From positions 1-63,687 of the forward strand of contig JAKFFO010000125.1 in the NCBI GenBank assembly GCA_036675035.1: 63,687 bases of DNA, given 5' to 3'. The stretch comes from MESE01 sp036675035. GTDB lineage: Bacteria > Pseudomonadota > Gammaproteobacteria > Burkholderiales > Burkholderiaceae_D. Within the stretch, counting starts at the first letter, position 1, and each line of letters starts with the position of its first letter. This document shows positions 33,646 through 41,858 of this stretch, in pieces. Under the pieces are notes generated by a model. It was given only the letters and a program-made list of their open reading frames with translations. It had not been told where the DNA came from and did not search any database. The translations under genes were made by a program, and so were the position numbers.

Positions 33646-35373
33646 ATGTTTATTGATACACGACGCGTGGAAGAAGGCACCGTAGTCGAAACTACGGTAT
33701 GTATCATTGGCGGAGGCGTCGCCGGCATAACACTGGCACGCGAGATGGAAAAAAAGGGGATCGATACTTGTCTTCTGGAAAGCGGCGGATTCGACCCTGA
33801 TGACGACACCCGCGATCTTTATCGCGGAGAAGACGTCGGCCTGCCTTACAGTTTTTCGGACGGTTGCCGCGGACGTTTTTTTGGCGGCAGCAGCAACTGC
33901 TGGGGTGGCTGGTGCCGCCCGCTGGACCCGTGGGATTTCGAAAAACGGGACTGGATCGCCCATAGCGGCTGGCCATTTGATCTCAATGAATTGATGCCGT
34001 TTTACGAGCGCACCCACGCGCTGCTCAAACTGGGACCGAACAATTTTGATCCCGCATTCTGGGAGGCATCCATCGGCCGGCGCGACGTGCGCAGGATTCC
34101 GCTTGTAACCGGAAAAATCAGGGACACGATTTCGCAATTCAGTCCTCCGGCACGGTTCGGAAAGCTTTATCGCGACGAATTGCGGCGCGCGAAGCATGTA
34201 CGGATTTTTCTGTACGCGAATGCGATCAACATCGCGACCAATCTTGCTGCGAGTACCGTATCGAAAATCGATGTCGCCACCTTGAGCGGACGGAAGATCG
34301 CGGTGTCGGCGCAATTGTTCGTGCTCGCGACCGGCGGAATAGAAAATCCACGGCTGCTGCTGGCCTCCAACAAGATTCAGAAAGAAGGGCTGGGCAATGG
34401 AAACGATCTGGTCGGGCGCTTTTTCATGGATCATCCGCGGCTGCAATCGGGCAGCATCCGGTTCGCCAAATCCTGGGCGCGCAACAAGCTGTATGACATC
34501 AAATACCATTACATGAATTCGACGGTGGCCGCGCACGGAACGCACATCGCGTCGCAACTGGCGCTGGTGCCCGAGGTGCTGAAGCAGGAGCGCTTGCTCA
34601 ACGCGCGCGTATGGTTCTCATCGATTTTTCCGGGCGAGGGCAGTGAGGGCGCGCAGGCGCTGTTCCGCTGCAAGCAGGCCTTGCTGAAGAAGGAACAGGC
34701 GGGCTGGTCGCTCAGCCGTGATCTGGTCACGATGGCTTCGCATCCGCTGGACACCGTTGGTTACGGGTTCACACGATTGTTCCAGCCGCGTGCATTGATC
34801 CAGGGTGTCAGGTTTCAGATCATCGTCGAACCGGAACCGGACCCGGACAGCCGTGTCACGCTGTCGCCGACCCGCAAGGACCAGCTCGGCATGAATCGGG
34901 TCCGGGTTGACTGGCGGCTCGGAACGCAAGTCAAGAGGACTTTCGACAAGACGCTGGAAATTCTCGCAAACGAAATGCGGCAAAGCGGCGTTGCCGAAGT
35001 CAGGCTCGATCCGCCAATTGAAGGCGGAGTGTGGCCGGACACGCTGGAAAAAGAAGGCACCTGGCATCACATGGGCACCACCAGAATGCATGACTCGCCA
35101 GAACACGGCGTGGTTGATCGCAACTGCAAGGTGCACGGCATAAGCAATCTCTATATTGCCGGCAGCTCGGTATTCCCTACCGCGGGCGCCAACTTCCCGA
35201 CCATCACGATTGCGGCGCTGACGCTGCGCTTGTCCGAGCATATCGCAAGAGAGCTGGCCAAGCCTGGAGCAGGCGTCTTGATCGAAAGTCAGAGCAGATC
35301 GGAAGCGCAGCCGAGATCTACAGCGGTCGAAGAATTTCCGGCATTTGCCTCGTCGTCGATTGCGGCTCGATAG
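33646..35373 (+). CDS. GMC-family FAD-dependent oxidoreductase
   Basis: A 575-residue flavoprotein. The FAD-binding Rossmann motif VCIIGGGVAGITLAREM is near residue 25, GRFFGGSSNCWGGWCRP is the GMC-type loop, and the C-terminal domain has WHHMGTTRMHDSP with the conserved His, then ISNLYIAGSSVFPTAGANFP and TITIAALTLRL. The soluble form has no signal peptide. It lies directly after the acyltransferase gene and may oxidise a sugar hydroxyl during polymer building or decorate its linker; related enzymes occur in other polysaccharide clusters. The true substrate is not known. GGAGG lies ten bases before the ATG. Confidence 0.85.
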   Translation: MFIDTRRVEEGTVVETTVCIIGGGVAGITLAREMEKKGIDTCLLESGGFDPDDDTRDLYRGEDVGLPYSFSDGCRGRFFGGSSNCWGGWCRPLDPWDFEKRDWIAHSGWPFDLNELMPFYERTHALLKLGPNNFDPAFWEASIGRRDVRRIPLVTGKIRDTISQFSPPARFGKLYRDELRRAKHVRIFLYANAINIATNLAASTVSKIDVATLSGRKIAVSAQLFVLATGGIENPRLLLASNKIQKEGLGNGNDLVGRFFMDHPRLQSGSIRFAKSWARNKLYDIKYHYMNSTVAAHGTHIASQLALVPEVLKQERLLNARVWFSSIFPGEGSEGAQALFRCKQALLKKEQAGWSLSRDLVTMASHPLDTVGYGFTRLFQPRALIQGVRFQIIVEPEPDPDSRVTLSPTRKDQLGMNRVRVDWRLGTQVKRTFDKTLEILANEMRQSGVAEVRLDPPIEGGVWPDTLEKEGTWHHMGTTRMHDSPEHGVVDRNCKVHGISNLYIAGSSVFPTAGANFPTITIAALTLRLSEHIARELAKPGAGVLIESQSRSEAQPRSTAVEEFPAFASSSIAAR

Positions 35374-35436
35374 CTTGCGCGGTAGCTTGTTTAAACTACC
35401 GCGTTCGATTGCCGAGTGGCGCGCGACCATGCCTGG

Positions 35437-36507
35437 TTACGGCAGCAATTCCTGCGCTCCATTCCACAAGCTGCGGACAATGTCGGATGCCGGTTCCGCG
35501 CGCGCCATTGCTGCCGCTTGCCCCGCCCACGCCTGCATCCGCTGAACATCCCCGTTCTTCTGGGCGTCGCTACGCATCGCTGCCGCCAATCCGCGCTGTA
35601 CCGGATATGGCGCAGGCACCGGCGCATCTGGCGCAGCTGCAGCACGCACATACTTGGTGGCGATGCCTCGACCGGCACGTCCGCTGAACGCACGGGTCAG
35701 CATGGTCTGCTCGGGCAAGGTATCGGCCAGCGCCGCAGCCCATGCCGGATGAAGACCGGCTTCGGGCGAACGCAGGAACCCGGTGCCGATCTGGACCGCG
35801 CTGGCGCCTAGCACGAATGCGGCGGCGATGCCGCGTGCGTCCGCGATACCGCCGGTGGCAACTACCGGAATGCGCACCGCGTCGACGATGGCCGGCAATA
35901 GCGCGAACAGGCCGACTTGCTGTGCTTCCGCCAGATCGGCGTCAAAGCAGCCGCGATGCCCGCCGGCCTCCATTCCTTGCGCAACGATGACATCCGCGCC
36001 GGCTGCTTCTGCTGCCCTGGCTTCGGCCACGGTCGACACGTTGGCGAACCAGGCGATGTTGCGTGCCTTGAGCTCCTTGACAAATTCCGGCGGATACATG
36101 CCCATTACCGATGAGACGATCGGTGGCGCCGTTGCGATTAGCGCGTCGCATTGTTCCGAAAAATCTCGCAGCGCGGGATTGCCGGCCTCGGCCGGCACGC
36201 TCGGGCCCCAGTTACCGAGAAATGCACGGACGCTTGCTTCGTGTTCCGGATTCCGGACTGGTGCCGGGTCCGGAATCCACAGGTTCATTTGAAACGGTCC
36301 GCTGGTATGAGCACGTACTTCCGCGGCCCACGCGGCAATTTCAGGCGCGCCCATCAACAGTGCGCCGCAGGCGCCGAGGCCGCCGGCGTTGGCTACCGCA
36401 ATCGACAGCGACGGTGGGCACGCACCCGCCATCGGCGCGAGAAGCACAGGTACGCGTAACTGATAGCGCACACAGAATGCATCAATACGGCTTCGAATCT
36501 TCGTCAT
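35437..36507 (-). CDS. Nitronate monooxygenase family FMN enzyme
   Basis: The 356-residue protein is a TIM-barrel flavoenzyme of the 2-nitropropane dioxygenase/NMO family that oxidises alkyl nitronates, with relatives of other roles. Supporting motifs are VLLAPMAGACPP at the start, the NLWIPDP strand, QGMEAGGHRG holding the catalytic His, the phosphate-binding VATGGIADARGIAAA and the later ALGASAVQIGTGFL-like segment (FVLGASAVQIGTGF). AAGGAG precedes ATG 36507. It opens a block of metabolic genes unrelated to the sugar polymer, convergent with the GMC gene. Confidence 0.88.
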   Translation of the reverse strand: MTKIRSRIDAFCVRYQLRVPVLLAPMAGACPPSLSIAVANAGGLGACGALLMGAPEIAAWAAEVRAHTSGPFQMNLWIPDPAPVRNPEHEASVRAFLGNWGPSVPAEAGNPALRDFSEQCDALIATAPPIVSSVMGMYPPEFVKELKARNIAWFANVSTVAEARAAEAAGADVIVAQGMEAGGHRGCFDADLAEAQQVGLFALLPAIVDAVRIPVVATGGIADARGIAAAFVLGASAVQIGTGFLRSPEAGLHPAWAAALADTLPEQTMLTRAFSGRAGRGIATKYVRAAAAPDAPVPAPYPVQRGLAAAMRSDAQKNGDVQRMQAWAGQAAAMARAEPASDIVRSLWNGAQELLP

Positions 36508-36655
36508 TATTTTCTCCTTCGGGATCCGGTCCACGGAATCGTCCCCGGTAGCATTGCATCCTTAAAAATATTTGCAGGCCGTACACGACGTACTGCAATG
36601 CGCTGCCGCAGTGCTCGTTGCGCCCGTACGGTCCATGCTTATACAAAGCCGGCTG

Positions 36656-36856
36656 TCATTTTTTCTGTCTTCGCACGGTGACGGTCTGTCCCGCGATACC
36701 CCAGTTATCGGTATCCACTTCGTCGATCAGAACGAAGGTAGTGGCCGGGTCCTTGTTCAGCACGCGTACCAGTAGATCGGTCACGCCCTTGATGAGTTCG
36801 GCTTTTTGCGCAGGCGTGACGCCGTCGCGGGTTACTTTGATATTGACATAGGGCAT
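36656..36856 (-). CDS. 4-oxalocrotonate tautomerase family protein
   Basis: A 66-residue tautomerase that starts MPYVNIKVTRDGVTPAQK; Pro2 would become the catalytic N-terminal proline after Met removal. The sequence continues with the usual helix AELIKGVTDLLVRVLNK and ends TVTVRRQKK. AAGGAG precedes ATG 36856. It lies 148 bases upstream of the nitronate monooxygenase on the same strand and may be in the same small operon. Substrate is unknown; members act on enol-keto forms of aromatic breakdown products. Confidence 0.88.
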   Translation of the reverse strand: MPYVNIKVTRDGVTPAQKAELIKGVTDLLVRVLNKDPATTFVLIDEVDTDNWGIAGQTVTVRRQKK

Positions 36857-37268
36857 AAATACTCCTTGGATGTTTGAGCGCGCATGCGCGCCCGGTAGTG
36901 AGTAACTGGGCATCGGCCTGGTCGGCATAATCTGTCGCAAGCTGAACATACCTTATCGATCTGTTGGCGGCAAGATCGGATTTGCGCACGCGCGACTGCC
37001 GCAACCGATCAGGCCGGTGCGACATGCGTGAACAGCTTGCCGGTGATGGTGCAGCGACCATCCGTGCACAGCAGTTAAAGAAAATCGTGATAGTTAAAGC
37101 CGAGCATGACGCAATGCGTTTTTACGAAAGCGATATTGCCGAGCACTTCAATGCTTTCCGCATGCATCTGAAAAGCTTCGCCCGAGTCGCGCGGCGACTT
37201 CCGGTTTGCAACGCTGCAATCGCCTCTGAGCAACCGGACCAAGCGGAATATTGAATGTGGACCGACCG
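36857..37268. other. Intergenic region
   Basis: About 410 bases without a supported gene. A 96-codon plus-strand frame at 36964 has no ribosome site and unlikely composition. The region should hold the promoter of the tautomerase operon; nothing else is seen. Confidence 0.45.
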
Positions 37269-38165
37269 CTAGCGTAATTCACCCAGGCGCTCGCTAATGT
37301 AATCGATGAACAAGCGTACTTTGGGTGTCAGCCGCCTGTTTTCCGGGAACAGGATGAACGGCTTCGGCCCGGCAAGCTCGAACTCTTCAAGGACTCGCAC
37401 CAGGCGACCATCGGCAAGTTCCTGCCGAATATTGAATTCAAGCGCCTGCATGATGCCGACCCCGGCAGTGGCCGCGACAGCCAGCGCGCTGGAGTTCGTC
37501 GTCAGGAAATTGCCGTGCGGCCGGACTCTCTGTTCAGTGCGCCCCTTGTCGAATAACCAGTCGATCGAAATCCCGGTGCTTGCATTCAACAAGACCATGC
37601 AGTTGTGCGCGGACAAATCCTCCGGCCGTCGCGGCGTTCCATGTTCCGACAAATAGCGAGGCGCCGCCGCCGTTATCAGCCGCCGGGGCGCAAGTTCTTT
37701 CGCGATCAAACGCGCATCCGGCATATCGCCAATCCGGATCGCAACATCAAAGCCTTCCTTGACCAGGTCGGTCACGTAGGCGGACATGTTCAATTCGATC
37801 TTGACCGCCGGATGCTGCGTCAGGAAGGCCGGTATCAGCGGCATGATTTCCGTCATCCCGAATGACGGCGAAACCGTCACCCGGAGCAATCCGCGCGGTT
37901 CTGCTTGTGCCTGCACCAGGGACTGGCGCGCATCTTCCATATCGCTGACGATTCGCCTGCAACGTTCGAAGAATGCCTGTCCCTCCTGCGTCAGCGTCAC
38001 GCTGCGGGACGACCTTGTAAACAAGCGCGCCCCCAGCTCTCCTTCAAGTTTCGTGACAGCTTTGCTGACGGCTGATGGAGAAATTCCCAGGCGATGCGCG
38101 GCAACGGTGAAGCTCCGTACCTCAGCCACATGCACAAAGGGAAGAATGCCGCTGAATTCATCCAT
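37269..38165 (-). CDS. LysR-family transcriptional regulator
   Basis: The 298-residue protein has an N-terminal helix-turn-helix (FVHVAEVRSFTVAAHRLG, then SPSAVSKAVTKLEGELG with LFTRSSRSVTLTQEG) and a C-terminal effector-binding domain (LLRVTVSPSFGMTEIMPLIP, FNIRQELADGRLVRVL). It is divergent from the SDR gene, and an inverted repeat lies between them, so the regulator probably controls the SDR gene and itself. The effector is unknown. Start at 38165 gives the standard N-terminus. Confidence 0.92.
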   Translation of the reverse strand: MDEFSGILPFVHVAEVRSFTVAAHRLGISPSAVSKAVTKLEGELGARLFTRSSRSVTLTQEGQAFFERCRRIVSDMEDARQSLVQAQAEPRGLLRVTVSPSFGMTEIMPLIPAFLTQHPAVKIELNMSAYVTDLVKEGFDVAIRIGDMPDARLIAKELAPRRLITAAAPRYLSEHGTPRRPEDLSAHNCMVLLNASTGISIDWLFDKGRTEQRVRPHGNFLTTNSSALAVAATAGVGIMQALEFNIRQELADGRLVRVLEEFELAGPKPFILFPENRRLTPKVRLFIDYISERLGELR

Positions 38166-38197
38166 CGTATCCGGCCTTTATTGAAAATTTTTCACAG

Positions 38198-38215
38198 ATG
38201 CATTTCCATTTGCAT
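38198..38215. promoter_or_regulatory. Inverted repeat between LysR and SDR genes, probable operator
   Basis: ATGCA (38198-38202) and TGCAT (38211-38215) form a perfect repeat with an 8-base spacer. It lies upstream of a good -10 box TATAGT (38242-38247) that has no good -35 box, the layout expected for a promoter activated by LysR. It does not match T-N11-A exactly. Confidence 0.45.
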
Positions 38216-38301
38216 GGATTATATGTTTTTCAGAATTCTCGTATAGTGCTTCAATCAGCCGTTGGTAGACACTTCAAATCAAACAAGCGAAGGAATTTTC
38301 G

Positions 38302-39030
38302 ATGAGCGACAAGAAAGCTGTTTTGGTGATTGGCGCCGGTGACGGCACAGGCGGCGCGATTGCACGCCGGTTTGCCCGCGAAGGTTACATCGCCTGCGTA
38401 ACACGCCGCAATGCAGACAAACTGGCGCTACTGGTTAAGCAAATCGAAGATGCCGGCGGCACCGCCCATGCGTTCGGCTCCGATGCGCGAAAAGAAGAGG
38501 AAGTGATCAAGCTCGTCGACGACATCGAGCGTGACATCGCGCCGATTGAAGTCCTGGTATTTAACATCGGTGCTAACGTTCCATGCAGCATTCTCGAAGA
38601 AACCGCAAAAAAATATTTCAAGATATGGGAGATGGCCTGCTTCAGCGGCTTTCTCGCAGGACGAGAAGTCGCCCGGCGCATGGTCAAGCGCGGCCGAGGG
38701 ACCATTCTGTTTACCGGCGCTACCGCGAGCATGCGCGGATCATCAAAATTTGCCGCGTTTTCCGGAGCGAAGCACGGCATTCGCGCGCTGGCGCAAAGCA
38801 TGGCCCGCGAACTCGGCCCGATGAATCTTCACGTCGCCCATGTGGTGGTCGACGGCTCCATCGATACCGAATTTATCCGGGAAAATTTTCCGGCAAAGTA
38901 TGCGATGAAAGATCAGGATGGCATCCTCAATCCGGACCATATTGCTGAAAACTACTGGTATCTCCATACGCAGCCACGAGATGCGTGGACGCATGAACTG
39001 GATTTACGGCCCTGGATCGAAAAATTTTGA
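38302..39030 (+). CDS. SDR-family oxidoreductase with altered active site
   Basis: The 242-residue protein has a Rossmann fold with GAGDGTGGAIARRF (a shifted TGxxxGxG-type motif), the NIGANV strand, and the active-site region FTGATASMRG and FAAFSGAKHGIRAL. In classical SDRs the last motif is Y-x-x-x-K; here it is F-S-G-A-K (Phe153, Lys157), so the catalytic tyrosine is missing. It could be an enzyme using another proton donor or a binding protein. AAGGA precedes the ATG. It is divergent from the LysR gene and upstream of the isomerase-like gene. Confidence 0.88.
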   Translation: MSDKKAVLVIGAGDGTGGAIARRFAREGYIACVTRRNADKLALLVKQIEDAGGTAHAFGSDARKEEEVIKLVDDIERDIAPIEVLVFNIGANVPCSILEETAKKYFKIWEMACFSGFLAGREVARRMVKRGRGTILFTGATASMRGSSKFAAFSGAKHGIRALAQSMARELGPMNLHVAHVVVDGSIDTEFIRENFPAKYAMKDQDGILNPDHIAENYWYLHTQPRDAWTHELDLRPWIEKF

Positions 39031-39249
39031 AATCCTGGCAAAATTTGAGCGAAGCCCGGCGCCTGGCCTGAGCTGCTTGTCAATGGCAGAATCACCAGTG
39101 CAATTTGTCAGAGCCTGGGAAAGCAATCACTATCGCCAGATTTATCGCCTTGCAAAAAACAGATGAAGTTCAGTTTTCGCCTTATGACAATAATGACAAG
39201 AGCGGTCTGAATCCCCCACCGGCAGTCCCATGATCTTCAAGGAGCGACG

Positions 39250-39873
39250 ATGAGCAAAATAAACGCAGATTTTCTATTCGATTTCGGCAGCCCGAACGCA
39301 TACCTGAGCCACAAGGTCCTGCCGGGCATAGAGCAGCGGACCGGTGTGAAATTCGAATATGTTCCGGTTCTGCTTGGAGGCCTGTTCAAGATGACGGGTA
39401 ACCGTTCTCCGGCTGAATCGCTCGCCGGGATCAAGAATAAGCCTGAGTACGAACAACTTGAAATGTCGCGTTTCATCGAACGTCATGGATTGACGGCTTT
39501 CCGGCGAAATCCCCATTTCCCCGTCAACACGCTGCAGATAATGAGAGGAGCCGTCGCGGCAAAACACGAAGGAATCTTTCCCGAATATGTAAATGCGGTG
39601 TTTGCCAACATGTGGGAACAAGGATTGAAAATGGATGACCCCGGAGTCATAAGGACAGCGCTGATCAGTGCTGGCTTCGATGCCGACAAGCTCATTGCGC
39701 GGTCGCAAACCGCCGAGGTCAAGGAAGAACTGCTTTCGAATACAAAGTCCGCGTTTGAGCGGGGCGTATTCGGCTCGCCTACATTTTTTGTAGGAACGGA
39801 AATCTATTTTGGCAAAGACCGCTTGCGTGACGTCGAAGAACAAATAGTCCGTGTTTCGCATGCCGGGCGTTAA
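39250..39873 (+). CDS. 2-hydroxychromene-2-carboxylate isomerase family protein (DsbA-like fold)
   Basis: The 207-residue protein has a thioredoxin-like fold of the kappa-GST/HCCA isomerase group. The N-terminal strand FLFDFGSPNAYLSHKVLP holds the Ser that replaces the DsbA cysteine; the segment KFEYVPVLLGGLFKMTGN and the C-terminal GVFGSPTFFVGTEIYFGKDRL are typical. These enzymes use glutathione in aromatic ring breakdown. AAGGAG precedes the ATG at 39250. It follows the SDR gene by 219 bases, so a separate promoter is possible. Substrate not known. Confidence 0.88.
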   Translation: MSKINADFLFDFGSPNAYLSHKVLPGIEQRTGVKFEYVPVLLGGLFKMTGNRSPAESLAGIKNKPEYEQLEMSRFIERHGLTAFRRNPHFPVNTLQIMRGAVAAKHEGIFPEYVNAVFANMWEQGLKMDDPGVIRTALISAGFDADKLIARSQTAEVKEELLSNTKSAFERGVFGSPTFFVGTEIYFGKDRLRDVEEQIVRVSHAGR

Positions 39874-40537
39874 GGGCACCGCACGATCATCTGACAGGGC
39901 TGCGTGTGCAGCATCGAGCCTGGTGCGTTTGGCAACGACCATCATTTTTTCGAAGTGGTGGCGGTGCCATGTCAAATGGCAGGCCGGCTCATCCATGCCC
40001 GATACGTCCTTGACGACACTTCAGTTACTGCAACTGCCACCGTTTCTGTATCAATCCGCTTTCCTCTTCATCAAGAGGCAACGATTAAAAGTTGCCGAAG
40101 CTGTATTCGCGCACAGCCTTCAATCGGCCCTTTTGTTGTAGCCACTACCATCATCTATTTAATTCCGTAAAAAAATTTTCCGAAATTCAAAAATATTTTT
40201 TTTGAGAATCGCGCGACCGCTGGGTTCGGCGCTTTCTCAAGCGAACCGTTTCGGCCGTCGCGAAGCGGTTCTCTGAAAGCGCCTGATGGCGCGGCCTCCA
40301 GCGTAGTTGCATAAATCGTCTCTACTCGAAACGCAGAATTTTTCCCGCTCTGGCAGCTTGCCATTTTAAAAACGTTTTTTACATAAAACGTAATAAATTC
40401 CGTCAAAAAACCTTTATCGTCGGCAAAAAAACTTTTGCCGGCCGGAACTCTTCCCGAAAGGAAAGGCTCAGACACAGGCCTTTTCACTGAGCTTTGGAAA
40501 ATAAACCGAAGCGCATTTTTCTGAAAGAGATCCTGTT
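39874..40537. other. Intergenic region with structured leader of the first GH16 gene
   Basis: About 660 bases without a supported gene. AT-rich runs at 40160-40210 and 40370-40440 surround a strong hairpin at 40229-40282 and the competing GCGCC-TGAT-GGCGC hairpin at 40279-40292. The last 60 bases include CATTTTTCTGAAAGAG before the ATG, shared with the leader of the second GH16 gene. The region probably is promoter and long leader. Confidence 0.5.
40229..40282 (+). promoter_or_regulatory. Long imperfect hairpin upstream of the first GH16 gene
   Basis: GCGCTTTC (40229-40236) pairs with GAAAGCGC (40275-40282), and inside GAACCG (40243-40248) pairs with CGGTTC (40266-40271). The outer 3' arm is also shared with a second hairpin, GCGCC/GGCGC at 40279-40292, so the two folds exclude each other. 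No known riboswitch class was recognised. Confidence 0.45.
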
Positions 40538-41440
40538 ATGTTTAATGTGTCCTTTACTCGCCGTACCCTTCGTACTCTCTCGTGTGCCGGTCTCGCAACA
40601 ATATTTTTGGCTTCGTGTGGAGGCGGTGGCGGTTCGGACGGTGCGGCAGTCGCATCGGGCGAACAAGGCAGCACCATGCAGCCTGTCAGCTCCAGCACAT
40701 CTTCCGGCGTAAGCGGCACTGGCGGCGCAGGTTCTTCAGTACCGACAGACGGTCCATTCGGACAGGATGCATCTGCATATTCCTTGTCGTTTTCCGACGA
40801 GTTCGATAACGGTCTGTCCTCCGATACCTGGAACGATACCGTTTGGTACGAAGCATCGAATCCGACCAAGAACTATGCGGTCGAAGACGGCGTGCTGAAA
40901 ATCTGGCCGCAACGCGATGCTTCCGGCAAGTTCTTCAACCGGACCGTTGATACCGACGGCAAGTTTTACCAGACCTACGGTTACTTCGAAGTCGAAGCCA
41001 AGCTGCCGATCGGTAAAGGCACCTGGCCTGCGTTCTGGCTGTTCAACCATATCGGCGATCGCCGGCCCGAAATCGATGTGATGGAAGCATATGCCGGCGG
41101 CGGTCCTGACACTGGCTGGGGCGATGCGAACCTGCATCCGGTGGCATATGCACCGACCGTGTGGCGCGATCAAACCGATATGGCCGGCAGCAAAATGATT
41201 GCAACGCCTGATCTGTCGGCCGCGTATCACAAGTATGCAGTCAAGTGGGAGCCGAACAAGCAGACCTTCTATTTCGATGGCAAGGAAGTGTATTCGGTGG
41301 ATGTGTCGATGGGCGATCCGATGTACCTGATGCTCGATCTCTGGTACGGCAGCGCGAGCGGCCAGCCGGACGATTCGACCCCGCAAGGCAAGGGCAATTC
41401 GTACGAAGTCAACTATGTTCGTGCGTGGACATTCAAGTAA
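40538..41440 (+). CDS. GH16 family glycoside hydrolase lipoprotein (first copy)
   Basis: A secreted lipoprotein of 300 residues (lipobox LASC, Cys27, then Gly-rich and Ser-rich linker to about 70). The GH16 catalytic motif is EIDVMEA (E178, D180, E183), in PEIDVMEAYAGG. Flanking segments are YGYFEVEAKLPIGKGTWPAFW and YAVKWEPNKQTFYFDGKEV. GH16 enzymes cleave beta-1,3 or beta-1,4 glucans and related chains. Beside a polysaccharide locus it would trim or release the polymer at the outer membrane. The core is very similar to the next gene. ATG 40538 has GAAAGAG upstream. Confidence 0.92.
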   Translation: MFNVSFTRRTLRTLSCAGLATIFLASCGGGGGSDGAAVASGEQGSTMQPVSSSTSSGVSGTGGAGSSVPTDGPFGQDASAYSLSFSDEFDNGLSSDTWNDTVWYEASNPTKNYAVEDGVLKIWPQRDASGKFFNRTVDTDGKFYQTYGYFEVEAKLPIGKGTWPAFWLFNHIGDRRPEIDVMEAYAGGGPDTGWGDANLHPVAYAPTVWRDQTDMAGSKMIATPDLSAAYHKYAVKWEPNKQTFYFDGKEVYSVDVSMGDPMYLMLDLWYGSASGQPDDSTPQGKGNSYEVNYVRAWTFK

Positions 41441-41510
41441 AGCGACTGCATCAGGTCTTGAATTGACAATCTCGCTGCCATTGCAGCGAAGATGCAGATA
41501 GACGAAAAAG

Positions 41511-41535
41511 GCCGGCAAATTTGCCGGCTTTTTTT
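41511..41535 (+). terminator. Rho-independent terminator after the first GH16 gene
   Basis: GCCGGC-AAATTT-GCCGGC at 41511-41528 followed by seven T. It ends the first GH16 transcript; a nearly identical structure follows the second copy. Confidence 0.9.
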
Positions 41536-41858
41536 GCGTTTTTTATGTGCTTTTTTATGAATCTCATATGCGGCAAGTTTGCGGCGACCAGTTTGTGCCG
41601 CGTGCACGCGGCTTTTCGTTGTTTCGGCTCCGCACTGATGAAGCATGCTTGCCGAGGCGGCAAGCATTTGTCCCGGTGATGATTTCCTTATTGCCAACCA
41701 TTTGATTTCAGCGCGCCGTCATCCTGAAAAAATTCATTGAAGTTACTCAGAAAAAATTTTTCTGTGAGGAACTATTCCGGTACGGAAACGTTCAGACACG
41801 GGTCGTTACGAGAGATTTGAAAAAAATCAAATCCCATTTTTCTGAAAGAGGAACTTCC
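41536..41858. other. Leader and promoter region of the second GH16 gene
   Basis: About 320 bases without a gene. It includes the symmetric CAGAAAAA/TTTTTCTG at about 41747-41763, the hairpin GATTTGA/TCAAATC (41814-41833), and CATTTTTCTGAAAGAG just before the ATG, shared with the first GH16 leader. TCAGACAC is also shared with the earlier copy. No sigma70 promoter is clear. Confidence 0.5.

Noticed and set aside
36964..37254. 96-codon plus-strand frame between the tautomerase and LysR genes
   Set aside because: No ribosome site, Arg-rich start and no signature.
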